DNA from: an uncultured Bacilli bacterium
GTDB taxonomy: Bacteria > Bacillota_I > Bacilli_A > RFN20 > CAG-826
Direction of reading: 5' to 3'
Length of the DNA: 41,301 nucleotides
Assembly: GCA_944363535.1 (NCBI GenBank)
Contig: CALVUG010000006.1
Span: forward strand, 1-41,301
Notes under the pieces: generated by a model
What the model was told of the DNA's origin: nothing
What the model saw: only the letters and a program-made list of their open reading frames with translations
The model's database searches: none
Shown: one piece after another, positions 16,848 through 25,123 of the stretch
Position numbering within the stretch: the first letter of the stretch is position 1
Layout: each line of letters begins with the position of its first letter
Program-made: the position numbers and the translations under genes

Positions 16848-18648
16848 CCCCTTCTAAGACGGCTTGACCCATCTTCATCGTCTTTTCAATTTCATCTGGA
16901 TCAAGTTGTGATAAGACGATATCTAAGTAAGTAGGGCAAGTTTTTAATAATTCACTATGTTTTCCTTGCCCGACAATTTCTCCATCGCTTAAAACGATGA
17001 TATTATCCGCATCTAAAATAGAAGAAACACGTTGAGCGACGACGATCATCGAAGCATCACCAACGTAATTTTTTAAAGCTTTTCTTAACTTAATATCGGT
17101 TTTAAAGTCGAGGGCTGAAAAAGAATCATCAAAGATGTAAAGTTCAGGCTTCTTCACTAAAGCACGTGCGATAGCGAGTCTTTGTTTTTGTCCACCCGAG
17201 AAGTTTTTACCACCTTGTGAGACACGTGCATTTATTCCTTCTTCTTTTTTAGAAACGAAGTGCGTCGCCTGAGCGACATCTAGAGCTTTTTTAATTTCTT
17301 CATCGCTTGCGTTTTGATCACCAAAAAGCATGTTATCTTTGATAGTTCCTGAAAATAACAAAGCTTGTTGAGGAACGAAGCCAATCATATTTCTTAAATC
17401 TTTTTGTAAATAATTTTTGACGTTCACTCCATCGAAAGTTATTTCACCTTCAGTGACGTCATAAAACCTTGGAATTAAATTAATAATTGATGATTTACCA
17501 GAACCAGTTGAACCAATTATTGCCGTCATTTCCCCCGGTTTTGTCTTAAATGAAATATGATGTAAGGTCGGATCAGTCGCGTCTGGAAAAGTAAAAGATA
17601 CGTTTTTAAATTCAACTTCACCATAACCTTTCTTTTTATTGATAGCTTCAGGGTCTGCAAGTTCATCAGTCACGGTGTTTTTTGTATCTAAAATAGCATT
17701 TATTCTTCTTGCGGATACTTGACCTCTTGGAATCATGATAAGAATCATCGCAAACATCATGAACGACATCATAATTTGCATAGTGTATTGAGCGACGACC
17801 ATAATTGTTGATAGGTCCGCAAGAACACCTTGCGGGTCTAAGACGGTAATGTTATCAAGTCTTGCAAATCCAACGAAGAAAATACCAATATAAGTCATGT
17901 TGAAGATGACAGTAATAATTGGTTGAGCGATTGTCATGATACGTTCAACTTTAATAGTGATGCCTTTAACTTGATTGTTCGCTTTAGCGAATCTTTCTTT
18001 TTCATAATCTTGTTGATTAAACGCTCTTACGACACGCACACCGGTAAGTTGCTCACGCATGATAACTGTTACTTTATCAATCGATTCTTGAATCTTTTTA
18101 AATTTAGGAATAGCGACGATGCAAAGTAAAATAACAGTAAGAATAATTAAAGGAATTGAGACGGCTAAGACGACCGCAAGGAAGGCATCCGTCGTCAAAG
18201 TCATAATAACCGCCACTATTAAAGTGACAGGAGACATCACTAATGTACGAAGTGCCATAGTAGTCGTATCTTTGACAGTTTGGACGTCGTTAGTGAGTCT
18301 AGTTAGTAATGTGGAAGTGCCAAAATTATCATATTCAGCAAGGGAAAATTCACTAACTTTTTGATAAATGTCACGTCTAATATTTTTGGCTTGAATTGAT
18401 GTAGCGTGACCAATAAGTAAGCCAGAACAAATAGCTAAGGATAAAACCCCAACTGAAATAGCAATCATAATACCGCCTTCAATCCAAATTTGATTAATAG
18501 CGTCACTTTGACCGCTTTGGACGATTTGAGTAATTTCACCCATCTTATCGGTAAGAAGTAATTGACAATATGCTTGTCCTGCAACCATCGCTAATGCGAT
18601 GAGTACTTCCCACCAAGTGTTTTTAAAGTATTTGAATAGTTTTAACAT
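16840..18648 (-). CDS. ABC exporter half-transporter with degenerate ATPase site (subunit 1)
   Basis: The 602-residue partner of the next ABC gene: six membrane helices (about 12-310), then an ATPase domain with Walker A GSTGSGKS (379-386) and a near-canonical signature FSGGQ (483-487). Walker B ends YIFDD, with Asp508 where the catalytic Glu should be, and the switch His is replaced by Gln539 (VVAQRVSS). This is the classic degenerate site of heterodimeric exporters (TM287, BmrC, LmrC); the site would be completed by the ISQGQ motif of subunit 2. It starts 14 nt after tetR and is in the same operon. Confidence 0.93.
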   Translation of the reverse strand: MLKLFKYFKNTWWEVLIALAMVAGQAYCQLLLTDKMGEITQIVQSGQSDAINQIWIEGGIMIAISVGVLSLAICSGLLIGHATSIQAKNIRRDIYQKVSEFSLAEYDNFGTSTLLTRLTNDVQTVKDTTTMALRTLVMSPVTLIVAVIMTLTTDAFLAVVLAVSIPLIILTVILLCIVAIPKFKKIQESIDKVTVIMREQLTGVRVVRAFNQQDYEKERFAKANNQVKGITIKVERIMTIAQPIITVIFNMTYIGIFFVGFARLDNITVLDPQGVLADLSTIMVVAQYTMQIMMSFMMFAMILIMIPRGQVSARRINAILDTKNTVTDELADPEAINKKKGYGEVEFKNVSFTFPDATDPTLHHISFKTKPGEMTAIIGSTGSGKSSIINLIPRFYDVTEGEITFDGVNVKNYLQKDLRNMIGFVPQQALLFSGTIKDNMLFGDQNASDEEIKKALDVAQATHFVSKKEEGINARVSQGGKNFSGGQKQRLAIARALVKKPELYIFDDSFSALDFKTDIKLRKALKNYVGDASMIVVAQRVSSILDADNIIVLSDGEIVGQGKHSELLKTCPTYLDIVLSQLDPDEIEKTMKMGQAVLEGGE

Positions 18649-18662
18649 AAGTAATACATCAC

Positions 18663-19250
18663 CTACTTTGCTAAAAATAAGTTCAAGATTGTTTTATCGC
18701 TTGGAAGCATGATCTTTTTATCTTGATTTTTGATCGAAGTATAAGCAAGCCCACTTAGCATTGAAGCAAAAGCCATAATTAGCTCTTTTGGATCACATTC
18801 GATGATGGTTCCTTCTTTTTGGCCTTCTTCGATGTAACGATATAAAGCACCAAAAATTGTTTCAGAATGTTTAGGCTTTTTTAAATTCAATGTTTTTTGA
18901 AAATGAATATTTAAAAATAAATAAAGATAATAAGTGGATTTATCACTTGCGGCTATGACACTTAAAACATTGACAATCAATTCGTGAATTTTAGTTTTAG
19001 GATTTAAACTTTCATCGACTATGAAGGGGTGTCTGGTATCTTTCGCTAGTTCTAATAGTTTCTTAAAAATTTCTTCTTTGCTTTTAAAGTAATGATAAAA
19101 AAGTGAATGAGTCATTTTCGATGCTTTAGCGATATCATCAATCGTTACGGCATCGTAACCGTTGATAGCAAAAAGCTTCAAAGATTCGTCTAAAATTGTC
19201 GCTTTTCTTTTAGCTTTTATAGCTTCGGTTTGTTCGCGAGTGTAAGGCAT
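18663..19250 (-). CDS. TetR-family repressor of the ABC exporter operon
   Basis: A 195-residue TetR-type regulator. The N-terminal helix-turn-helix is clear at about residues 18-62 (LDESLKLFAINGYDAVTIDD, then IAKASKMTHSLFYHYFKSK). The C-terminal ligand and dimer domain is divergent, as usual. It is the first gene of the operon, followed after 14 nt by the two exporter genes. Two similar palindromes sit over its own promoter, so it should repress itself and the exporter until a ligand, probably an exported compound, releases it. AAAGGAG precedes the ATG. Function is inferred from family and layout. Confidence 0.9.
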   Translation of the reverse strand: MPYTREQTEAIKAKRKATILDESLKLFAINGYDAVTIDDIAKASKMTHSLFYHYFKSKEEIFKKLLELAKDTRHPFIVDESLNPKTKIHELIVNVLSVIAASDKSTYYLYLFLNIHFQKTLNLKKPKHSETIFGALYRYIEEGQKEGTIIECDPKELIMAFASMLSGLAYTSIKNQDKKIMLPSDKTILNLFLAK

Positions 19251-19264
19251 AAATTCTCCTTTCG

Positions 19265-19280
19265 TTGACTAGTCAGTCAA
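19265..19280. promoter_or_regulatory. TetR operator O1, at the transcription start
   Basis: TTGACT-AGTC-AGTCAA, a 16-bp inverted repeat at the predicted transcription start of the tetR operon. It shares TNGACT...AGTCAA with O2. Confidence 0.7.
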
Positions 19281-19285
19281 TCAAG

Positions 19286-19314
19286 ATATTAGCGAAAATA
19301 GACTAATTAGTCAA
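19286..19314 (-). promoter_or_regulatory. Promoter of the tetR-ABC-ABC-esterase operon
   Basis: On the minus strand TTGACT (19314-19309), 17-nt spacer, TAATAT (19291-19286). The -35 lies inside operator O2 and the expected start, near 19279, lies inside O1. Confidence 0.8.
19299..19314. promoter_or_regulatory. TetR operator O2, over the -35 box
   Basis: TAGACTAATTAGTCAA contains the perfect palindrome GACTAATTAGTC (19301-19312) and includes the -35 box. Its centre is 34 bp from that of O1. Confidence 0.7.
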
Positions 19315-19471
19315 TAAAAAATTAAGTCTCAGAACGATGTTTTACAAACTGACGATAACTTGATTATTTTCTTTTAAAATTTGTTCTATTTGAAAAGGTG
19401 ATTTTCCTAGTGGAGTAGTGCTTTTTCACATATAAAAAGTTATCTAGATCTTCACTTCGAAAGAAAATGTT

Positions 19472-20071
19472 TTAATTATTAAGTGATGCCTTATTTTTAC
19501 GTTTTAGATAAAGTTTAACGATGAGTTTCAATAAGTAATATAATCCGATAGTTAACACTACCCCGATGGCGAGCCCAGCGATGACGTCCGTAGGATAATG
19601 AACTTGGAAGTATAGTCTAGAGAACGCAACTAAGATAGCGACCACGAATGAAGCGATACCTAATTTACGTGAATAAATGAAGATAGCGGTCGCAGCAGCG
19701 AAACTAGAGCAAGTATGACCTGAGGCAAATGAATTCTTACCTGGTAATTCACCAAAACCTAATAAAGAAGTACCTTCTGGTAAGAAGAAATTTAAAGGGA
19801 AAGTTAAGGTTGGATCAACCGCGTAAGGGCGAGGTCTAGCGACGAGAGGTTTAAGAATTAAATCGTTAAATAAGCCTGACACTAAGAGGACGCTTAATAT
19901 GCAAAGTATCCCCGCTTTGCGGTATTTTTTAGAAATTGTTAAGATGATGCCGAGGATGATCCATATTGCCCCCATATCGCCTAAGATAGTAAAAATACCT
20001 AAAAAACCACTGAGGAAATCGTTGACTAGAAAATCATTGAGAAAATGTAGGAAGTCTAATTCCCAAGGCAT
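19472..20071 (-). CDS. PAP2-family membrane phosphatase, probable undecaprenyl-diphosphatase
   Basis: A 199-residue, multi-helix membrane protein with all three PAP2 phosphatase motifs: K-x6-RP at Lys74-Pro82 (KPLVARPRP), SGH at 117-119, and SR-x5-H at Ser151-His158 (SRLYFQVHYPTD). The motifs face outward in this family. BcrC-type members remove a phosphate from undecaprenyl diphosphate to recycle the cell-wall lipid carrier; phosphatidylglycerol phosphate is another possible substrate. It starts 2 nt after the DUF368/popT gene, so the two are co-transcribed, which favours the lipid-carrier role. Confidence 0.88.
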   Translation of the reverse strand: MPWELDFLHFLNDFLVNDFLSGFLGIFTILGDMGAIWIILGIILTISKKYRKAGILCILSVLLVSGLFNDLILKPLVARPRPYAVDPTLTFPLNFFLPEGTSLLGFGELPGKNSFASGHTCSSFAAATAIFIYSRKLGIASFVVAILVAFSRLYFQVHYPTDVIAGLAIGVVLTIGLYYLLKLIVKLYLKRKNKASLNN

Positions 20072-20073
20072 AG

Positions 20074-21003
20074 CTATTCTTTTTGCTCCTCGATGGTTTG
20101 AACTTCATTTTCTTTTTTCCTACCTAATCTTACGAGCATGTAAGAACCTACGATAGCGAGGATGAAAACGAGCACTCCGACGTAGATTTCCCATTGCCTA
20201 TTTACGAGGACATGATAATAAGCCCAAACTTCATTATTGATAAATAAAGCGAAGATGGAACCAGCGACGAAACCGATGATACCATACATCGTTCCAACTG
20301 CGTATTTTTTAAGAAGATATGACATCATCTTAGCGACGCTGAAGACGCCGATGATAAAGCCGATACCAGCGCAAGCTACGATGCCAATCGTTTGACCGAT
20401 ATGAGTAAAATCTAGATGCATTATTTCATCTAATAAAGCGACGATTGGATTATAAAATCCAATAGTGATTAAAAAAGCTGAACCGCTAATACCTGGAATA
20501 ACGACGGTTAAAGATAAAATGAAGCCGATAGGAATCATGACGAAATATAGCCAGATAGGGAATTCGATGAATGGTTCATTAAAATCAAATTTACAAACGA
20601 CAGATAAAACACCTAATCCGACTGAAATGATGAAAGGAATGATAAATATTAAGATGTAGATTGGTTTAAATTTTGAAGTTTTAACACTATCGAATAAGCC
20701 AGGCATGCTTCCGACGATGAAACCTGCAAATAAACAAATGATGACAAATAAGATGTATTCCATCGCTAAGTTCAATGGAATGACAAGAGCGGCTACACAA
20801 ATGATGACGCCTAAAGCGATAGGAAGAAGATAAAGAACTGATTCTTTAAATTTCTTGAAGATATTAGAGATAGCGTTGACGATTTTATCGTAAAATTTGA
20901 AGATGACAGCGAGGGCACCACCAGAGATGCCAGGAACGATGAAGGCTAAGCCCATCGCAGCGCCACACAACACATCGATTAAAAATTGTTTAAATTTTTT
21001 CAT
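20074..21003 (-). CDS. popT: DUF368 membrane protein, polyprenyl-phosphate transporter PopT
   Basis: A 309-residue polytopic membrane protein of the DUF368 family, recently identified as a translocase that returns undecaprenyl phosphate to the inner leaflet. The two family signatures are present as internal repeats: VPGISGGALAVIFKFYD near residues 23-39 and VIPGISGSAFLITIGFYNP near 168-186, each in a helical hairpin. About nine to ten membrane helices are visible. It is followed by a PAP2 phosphatase 2 nt later. The start codon has no clear Shine-Dalgarno. The 70-bp gap before it holds a divergent promoter for pth. Confidence 0.9.
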   Translation of the reverse strand: MKKFKQFLIDVLCGAAMGLAFIVPGISGGALAVIFKFYDKIVNAISNIFKKFKESVLYLLPIALGVIICVAALVIPLNLAMEYILFVIICLFAGFIVGSMPGLFDSVKTSKFKPIYILIFIIPFIISVGLGVLSVVCKFDFNEPFIEFPIWLYFVMIPIGFILSLTVVIPGISGSAFLITIGFYNPIVALLDEIMHLDFTHIGQTIGIVACAGIGFIIGVFSVAKMMSYLLKKYAVGTMYGIIGFVAGSIFALFINNEVWAYYHVLVNRQWEIYVGVLVFILAIVGSYMLVRLGRKKENEVQTIEEQKE

Positions 21004-21058
21004 AGTTTAAATTCTATAAAATATAACAACGTTTAGCAATTTTAAAAACTATAAACAA

Positions 21059-21067
21059 TGCTATAAT
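21059..21067 (+). promoter_or_regulatory. Extended -10 promoter of pth, predicted leaderless
   Basis: TGCTATAAT is a full extended -10 element, so a strong -35 is not needed (none is seen). It ends 6 nt before the pth ATG, with no Shine-Dalgarno between, so the mRNA should begin at or next to the start codon. Confidence 0.65.
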
Positions 21068-21073
21068 TAAGTC

Positions 21074-21628
21074 ATGTTTTTAATCGTAGGCTTAGGAAAT
21101 CCTGGAAAAAAATATGAAAAGACGAGACATAATGTCGGTTTTATGGCTTTAGATTTGTTCGCTGAAGTAGCGAAAATTGATGTCGATAGAAACGATTTTA
21201 AAGGTCTATATGGTAAAGGAATTATCTTTGATAAAGAAGTGATTTTACTTAAACCTCAAACGTTTATGAATTTATCGGGTGAAGCTGTTTTAGCCATCGT
21301 TAATTTTTATAAAATTAATGTAGAAGATATTATCGTAATTTATGACGATATGGCTATCGAACCTGGTCATATTAGACTTAGAGAAAAAGGTACTTCTGGT
21401 GGGCATAAGGGTATACAAAATATTATCGATTTATTAGGCACGAATGAAATTAAAAGAATTCGTATCGGTATTGGTGAACCACCATTTGATGCGATCGACT
21501 TCGTTCTTTCTAAACCCGAAGGGGATGACTCTATCGCTATCGATCAAGCGATAGAAAAAGCTAAAGATGCGTTAGTGGAATGTTTAAAAAATGATTTCCA
21601 TCATGCGATGTCAAAATTTAATGGTTAG
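21074..21628 (+). CDS. pth: Peptidyl-tRNA hydrolase
   Basis: A 184-residue enzyme that frees tRNA from stalled peptidyl-tRNA in the cytoplasm. All active-site motifs are present: GLGNPGKKYEKTRHNVGF with the catalytic His19, TFMNLSG, YDDMAIEPGHIRLREKG and SGGHKG. The length is usual. It leads the pth-mfd-tilS cluster, the same order as in Bacillus apart from lost sporulation genes. The start lacks a Shine-Dalgarno and fits leaderless translation. Confidence 0.97.
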   Translation: MFLIVGLGNPGKKYEKTRHNVGFMALDLFAEVAKIDVDRNDFKGLYGKGIIFDKEVILLKPQTFMNLSGEAVLAIVNFYKINVEDIIVIYDDMAIEPGHIRLREKGTSGGHKGIQNIIDLLGTNEIKRIRIGIGEPPFDAIDFVLSKPEGDDSIAIDQAIEKAKDALVECLKNDFHHAMSKFNG

Positions 21629-21643
21629 GAGTGAAGTTTTATA
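21627..21643 (+). promoter_or_regulatory. mfd Shine-Dalgarno and possible AUA start codon
   Basis: AGGAG (21627-21631) is 9 nt before ATA at 21641-21643, which opens the mfd frame and would add ISSILDLIEKY before the GTG at 21674. No Shine-Dalgarno precedes that GTG. A frame-matched stop (TGA, 21632-21634) lies upstream, so the real start must be between 21635 and 21674. Confidence 0.5.
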
Positions 21644-21673
21644 AGTTCAATTCTCGATTTAATTGAAAAATAT

Positions 21674-24600
21674 GTGAGCGTTACCCCCTCTAAAAATTCT
21701 AGAGGGCGTTTTGTCGTGGATGATGGGATTGTTTCGACGCTTACTTTAGCCTCACTTTATTTAAAAAATAAGGATAAATATATCGTTTTAACTTCATCTT
21801 TATTTGAAGCTCAAAAGATTTATGAATCTTTATCACGCATCATCGAAGAAAAAGAAGTGCTATTTTTCCCAGCGGACGAATTAGTGAGACTCGATGCCTT
21901 AGCGATGTCGAAAGAAATGGAAGCGGAAAGACTTTACACCTTAGCGAAAATTTCAAGTCTCGATCACTTTATTCTCATCACAAATCTTGCGGCGTTTAAA
22001 AGATTTTTACCTAGTCCAGAATTGTTTTATTCACGAATGATTCATCTTTCACTTCATCAAACGTACGATTTAAATGAAATTAAAGCTAGATTAGTGAAGG
22101 CTGGTTATAGCCGCGTCAACAAAGTTGAACAGTCTTTAGAATTTGCTTCTCGCGGTGATATTTTAGATATTTTTCCTATCGATCAAGATAAGCCTATCCG
22201 TTTAGATTTTTTCGATGATGAATTAGATGATATTCGTCATTTTGATGTGGCTAGTCAAACTTCTTCTGGACATTTAGATGAAATTGATATTTTGCCTGCT
22301 TCATCGTTTTTGCTGACGGAAGAAGAAAACGCTTCGATTGAAGAAAAGATTAAAACTATTTTAGATAAAGATTTAACTATTATTAATCCTATTTATAGAG
22401 ATAATTTAATTGAAAGAACTTACGAAGATATCGAAAAGTTAAAAGGAGATATTAAACCTTTAAATTTATATAGATATATGTCTTTTTTACAAAATGTACA
22501 TTACACTTTAGCAAGTTGGTTTAAAGATGGCTCGCTCATCCTTCTTAAACCTAATCAAATTGCTTTATCAAATGATGAATTAGAAAAAGAAAGTCAAAGA
22601 TATTTAGATGAATTAAAAGATGAAGGAAGATGTATTTCTCATCTTGCATTATTTCAAAATTACGATAAGGCATTAGGAAAATTAAAAGTTAAAAATAGTC
22701 TTTATACATTTAAGGAAAGTGATGAAGATCTTGTTAGCCCACTTATGTCATTACATGGTTTACTATATCACGGGGATGATCATATCGCTATTGTGTCATA
22801 TTACTTAAACCAAGGTTATAAGATTGCTCTATGCTTAGATAATAAGACACAAGTGGAATTGATTAAAAAAGATTTAGAAGAAAATCATCTTTCATATCAT
22901 GAAAGCGATGAAACGATAGAAGAAGGAATTAGTATTAATCACTTCGCAATCGATGAAGGTTTCATCATCGAATCGAAAAAAATCATCTTCTTATCACCCG
23001 AAGAATTATTTCATATTCGTTCACGTAACAAACGTTTTACTTCCAAATTTAAGGAAGGCAAAATCTTACAAAGTTTCGAAGATTTAAAGCCAGGCGATTA
23101 CGTCGTCCATGAACTTTATGGTATCGGTCAATTTTTAGATATTACGACGCTTAAAACACCGCGTGGGCATAAAGATTTCATCCACATTCAATATCGTGGA
23201 GATGATGTTTTATACGTTCCGCTTGAAAAATTTAAATTAGTAAGAAAATACGTCGGTAAAGAAGGTTACGTTCCTAAACTCAATTCTTTAAATATGAAGG
23301 ATTGGGAAAAGACAAAAAATCGTATTAAAAAACGTATCACCGATATCGCTGAAAGGCTGATGGCGATATATGAAACAAGAGCGAAAATTCAAGGCTATGC
23401 TTTTAAGCCTGATGATGAATTTATGGAGCAATTTGCCGCTAAATTCCCATTTACTTTAACAATTGATCAAGAAAAATCGCTGGAAGAAATTAAGGAAGAT
23501 ATGGAAAAACCTAACCCCATGGACCGCTTACTTTGCGGGGACGTAGGCTTTGGTAAAACTGAGGTGGCTTTTAGAGCGGCTTTTAAAGCTATCCTAGATC
23601 ATAAACAAGTCGTCTTCATGTGCCCGACGACCTTACTTGCTAGACAACATTTTGAAGTAGCGAAATTAAGATTTTTAAATTTTGGGGTGAGGATGTGTTT
23701 AATTTCACGTATGACGCCTAGAAAAGAAATGCAACAATATTTAAAAGATATTGAAGATGGTAAGATGCATCTAATTATTGGTACGCATCGTTTACTATCC
23801 AAAGAAATTAAATACCACGATTTAGGTTTGCTCATCGTCGATGAAGAACAACGTTTTGGCGTCGCTCAAAAAGAACAAATTAAAGCGATGCATGCGAACG
23901 TTGACGTTTTAACTTTAAGTGCGACACCAATTCCAAGAACGCTTCAAATGTCTTTAGTGAAATTAAGATCTTTATCGCAAATTACGAGCGCACCTCAAGA
24001 AAGAAGCCCTATTCAAACTTACGTCATCCCACACGATGTTAAGACAATTAAAGAAATTATCGAACGCGAACTTTCTCGCGGCGGACAAGTTTATTACATC
24101 CATAATGACATCGCTTCGATATATGGGGTCGCCCAAAGATTAGATAACTTACTTAAAAATAAGAAAGTCGCGGTCATCCACGCCAAGATGGATAAAAATG
24201 AAATTGAAAACGTCATGAACGATTTCTATAGTGGCCAAATCGATGTCTTAGTAGCGACTTCAATCGTTGAAAATGGCATCGATGTCAGCAATGCGAACAC
24301 AATTATTATTGATGAAGCTGATCATTTTGGTCTTGCAGACCTTTATCAACTAAAAGGAAGAGTGGGTAGAGGCGCGCGTATCGCTTACGCTTATTTACTT
24401 TACAAACCACACAAGAATATGACTGAATCTGCTGGTAAAAGACTTAAAGCCATTCAAGAATTCACTGAACTTGGTTCAGGTTATAAAATTGCTGAAAGAG
24501 ATTTGCTCATCCGTGGGGCGGGTGATATTTTAGGTGCGGAACAAGCTGGTTTCATCGATTCTGTCGGCATTGATTTATTCGTGAAACTATTAGAAGAAGT

Positions 24601-25123
24601 AGTGAACGAAAAGCAAAATAATATCTTAGAAATAACAAAAGATAATGACGATGAAGTAGAAGTTGATAATGCTTACGTTCCAGAAAGTTACGCTATTAAG
24701 CCTGATAAACTTGAAATTTATCAATTTATCGATGACGCTAAGAGTGAATTAGAATTAGAAGAAACGAAGAAAAAGATCATCGACATCTATGGTCGTATCC
24801 CAGAAGAGGTTGAACTACTCATCAAGAAACGAGAAGTATCCATCTTAGCGAAAGATGAAGCTATCAAACGAATGAAAGATTTATCTAAATATGTCGATGT
24901 CTATTTAAATCCTAATTTTCATAAAATCGAAGGGGCGGGTTACCTTATCTTTAAAAAGATAATAGAATTTGATAAGATGAAAGCAGTCAGTCCAACATTT
25001 GTGAACCGCGAAGTGATGTTAAGGATCGATAAGAGTGTCGATAGTTGGCTCGATGTTTTAATTAAATGTTTAAAAACTGTCAAAAGCATCTACGAAGAAC
25101 ATAAAGGAGAATTAATAGCATGA
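21674..25123 (+). CDS. mfd: Transcription-repair coupling factor Mfd
   Basis: An SF2 translocase that pushes stalled RNA polymerase off damaged DNA and recruits UvrA. The 1,149-residue frame counted from GTG 21674 matches usual lengths (about 1,150-1,180). In order: the UvrB-like N-terminal module (ASRGDILDIFPI), the RNA-polymerase-interacting domain (GDYVVHELYGIGQF and after), the helicase with Walker A GDVGFGKTE near residue 622 and DEEQRFG near 721, then motif VI, the RecG-like hook and the C-terminal TRCF domain (YGRIPEEVELL). The start is uncertain: GTG is the only standard start codon near, but the Shine-Dalgarno points to an AUA 33 nt upstream, which would restore the N-terminal helix. 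The gene overlaps tilS by 4 nt. Confidence 0.96.
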   Translation: MSVTPSKNSRGRFVVDDGIVSTLTLASLYLKNKDKYIVLTSSLFEAQKIYESLSRIIEEKEVLFFPADELVRLDALAMSKEMEAERLYTLAKISSLDHFILITNLAAFKRFLPSPELFYSRMIHLSLHQTYDLNEIKARLVKAGYSRVNKVEQSLEFASRGDILDIFPIDQDKPIRLDFFDDELDDIRHFDVASQTSSGHLDEIDILPASSFLLTEEENASIEEKIKTILDKDLTIINPIYRDNLIERTYEDIEKLKGDIKPLNLYRYMSFLQNVHYTLASWFKDGSLILLKPNQIALSNDELEKESQRYLDELKDEGRCISHLALFQNYDKALGKLKVKNSLYTFKESDEDLVSPLMSLHGLLYHGDDHIAIVSYYLNQGYKIALCLDNKTQVELIKKDLEENHLSYHESDETIEEGISINHFAIDEGFIIESKKIIFLSPEELFHIRSRNKRFTSKFKEGKILQSFEDLKPGDYVVHELYGIGQFLDITTLKTPRGHKDFIHIQYRGDDVLYVPLEKFKLVRKYVGKEGYVPKLNSLNMKDWEKTKNRIKKRITDIAERLMAIYETRAKIQGYAFKPDDEFMEQFAAKFPFTLTIDQEKSLEEIKEDMEKPNPMDRLLCGDVGFGKTEVAFRAAFKAILDHKQVVFMCPTTLLARQHFEVAKLRFLNFGVRMCLISRMTPRKEMQQYLKDIEDGKMHLIIGTHRLLSKEIKYHDLGLLIVDEEQRFGVAQKEQIKAMHANVDVLTLSATPIPRTLQMSLVKLRSLSQITSAPQERSPIQTYVIPHDVKTIKEIIERELSRGGQVYYIHNDIASIYGVAQRLDNLLKNKKVAVIHAKMDKNEIENVMNDFYSGQIDVLVATSIVENGIDVSNANTIIIDEADHFGLADLYQLKGRVGRGARIAYAYLLYKPHKNMTESAGKRLKAIQEFTELGSGYKIAERDLLIRGAGDILGAEQAGFIDSVGIDLFVKLLEEVVNEKQNNILEITKDNDDEVEVDNAYVPESYAIKPDKLEIYQFIDDAKSELELEETKKKIIDIYGRIPEEVELLIKKREVSILAKDEAIKRMKDLSKYVDVYLNPNFHKIEGAGYLIFKKIIEFDKMKAVSPTFVNREVMLRIDKSVDSWLDVLIKCLKTVKSIYEEHKGELIA

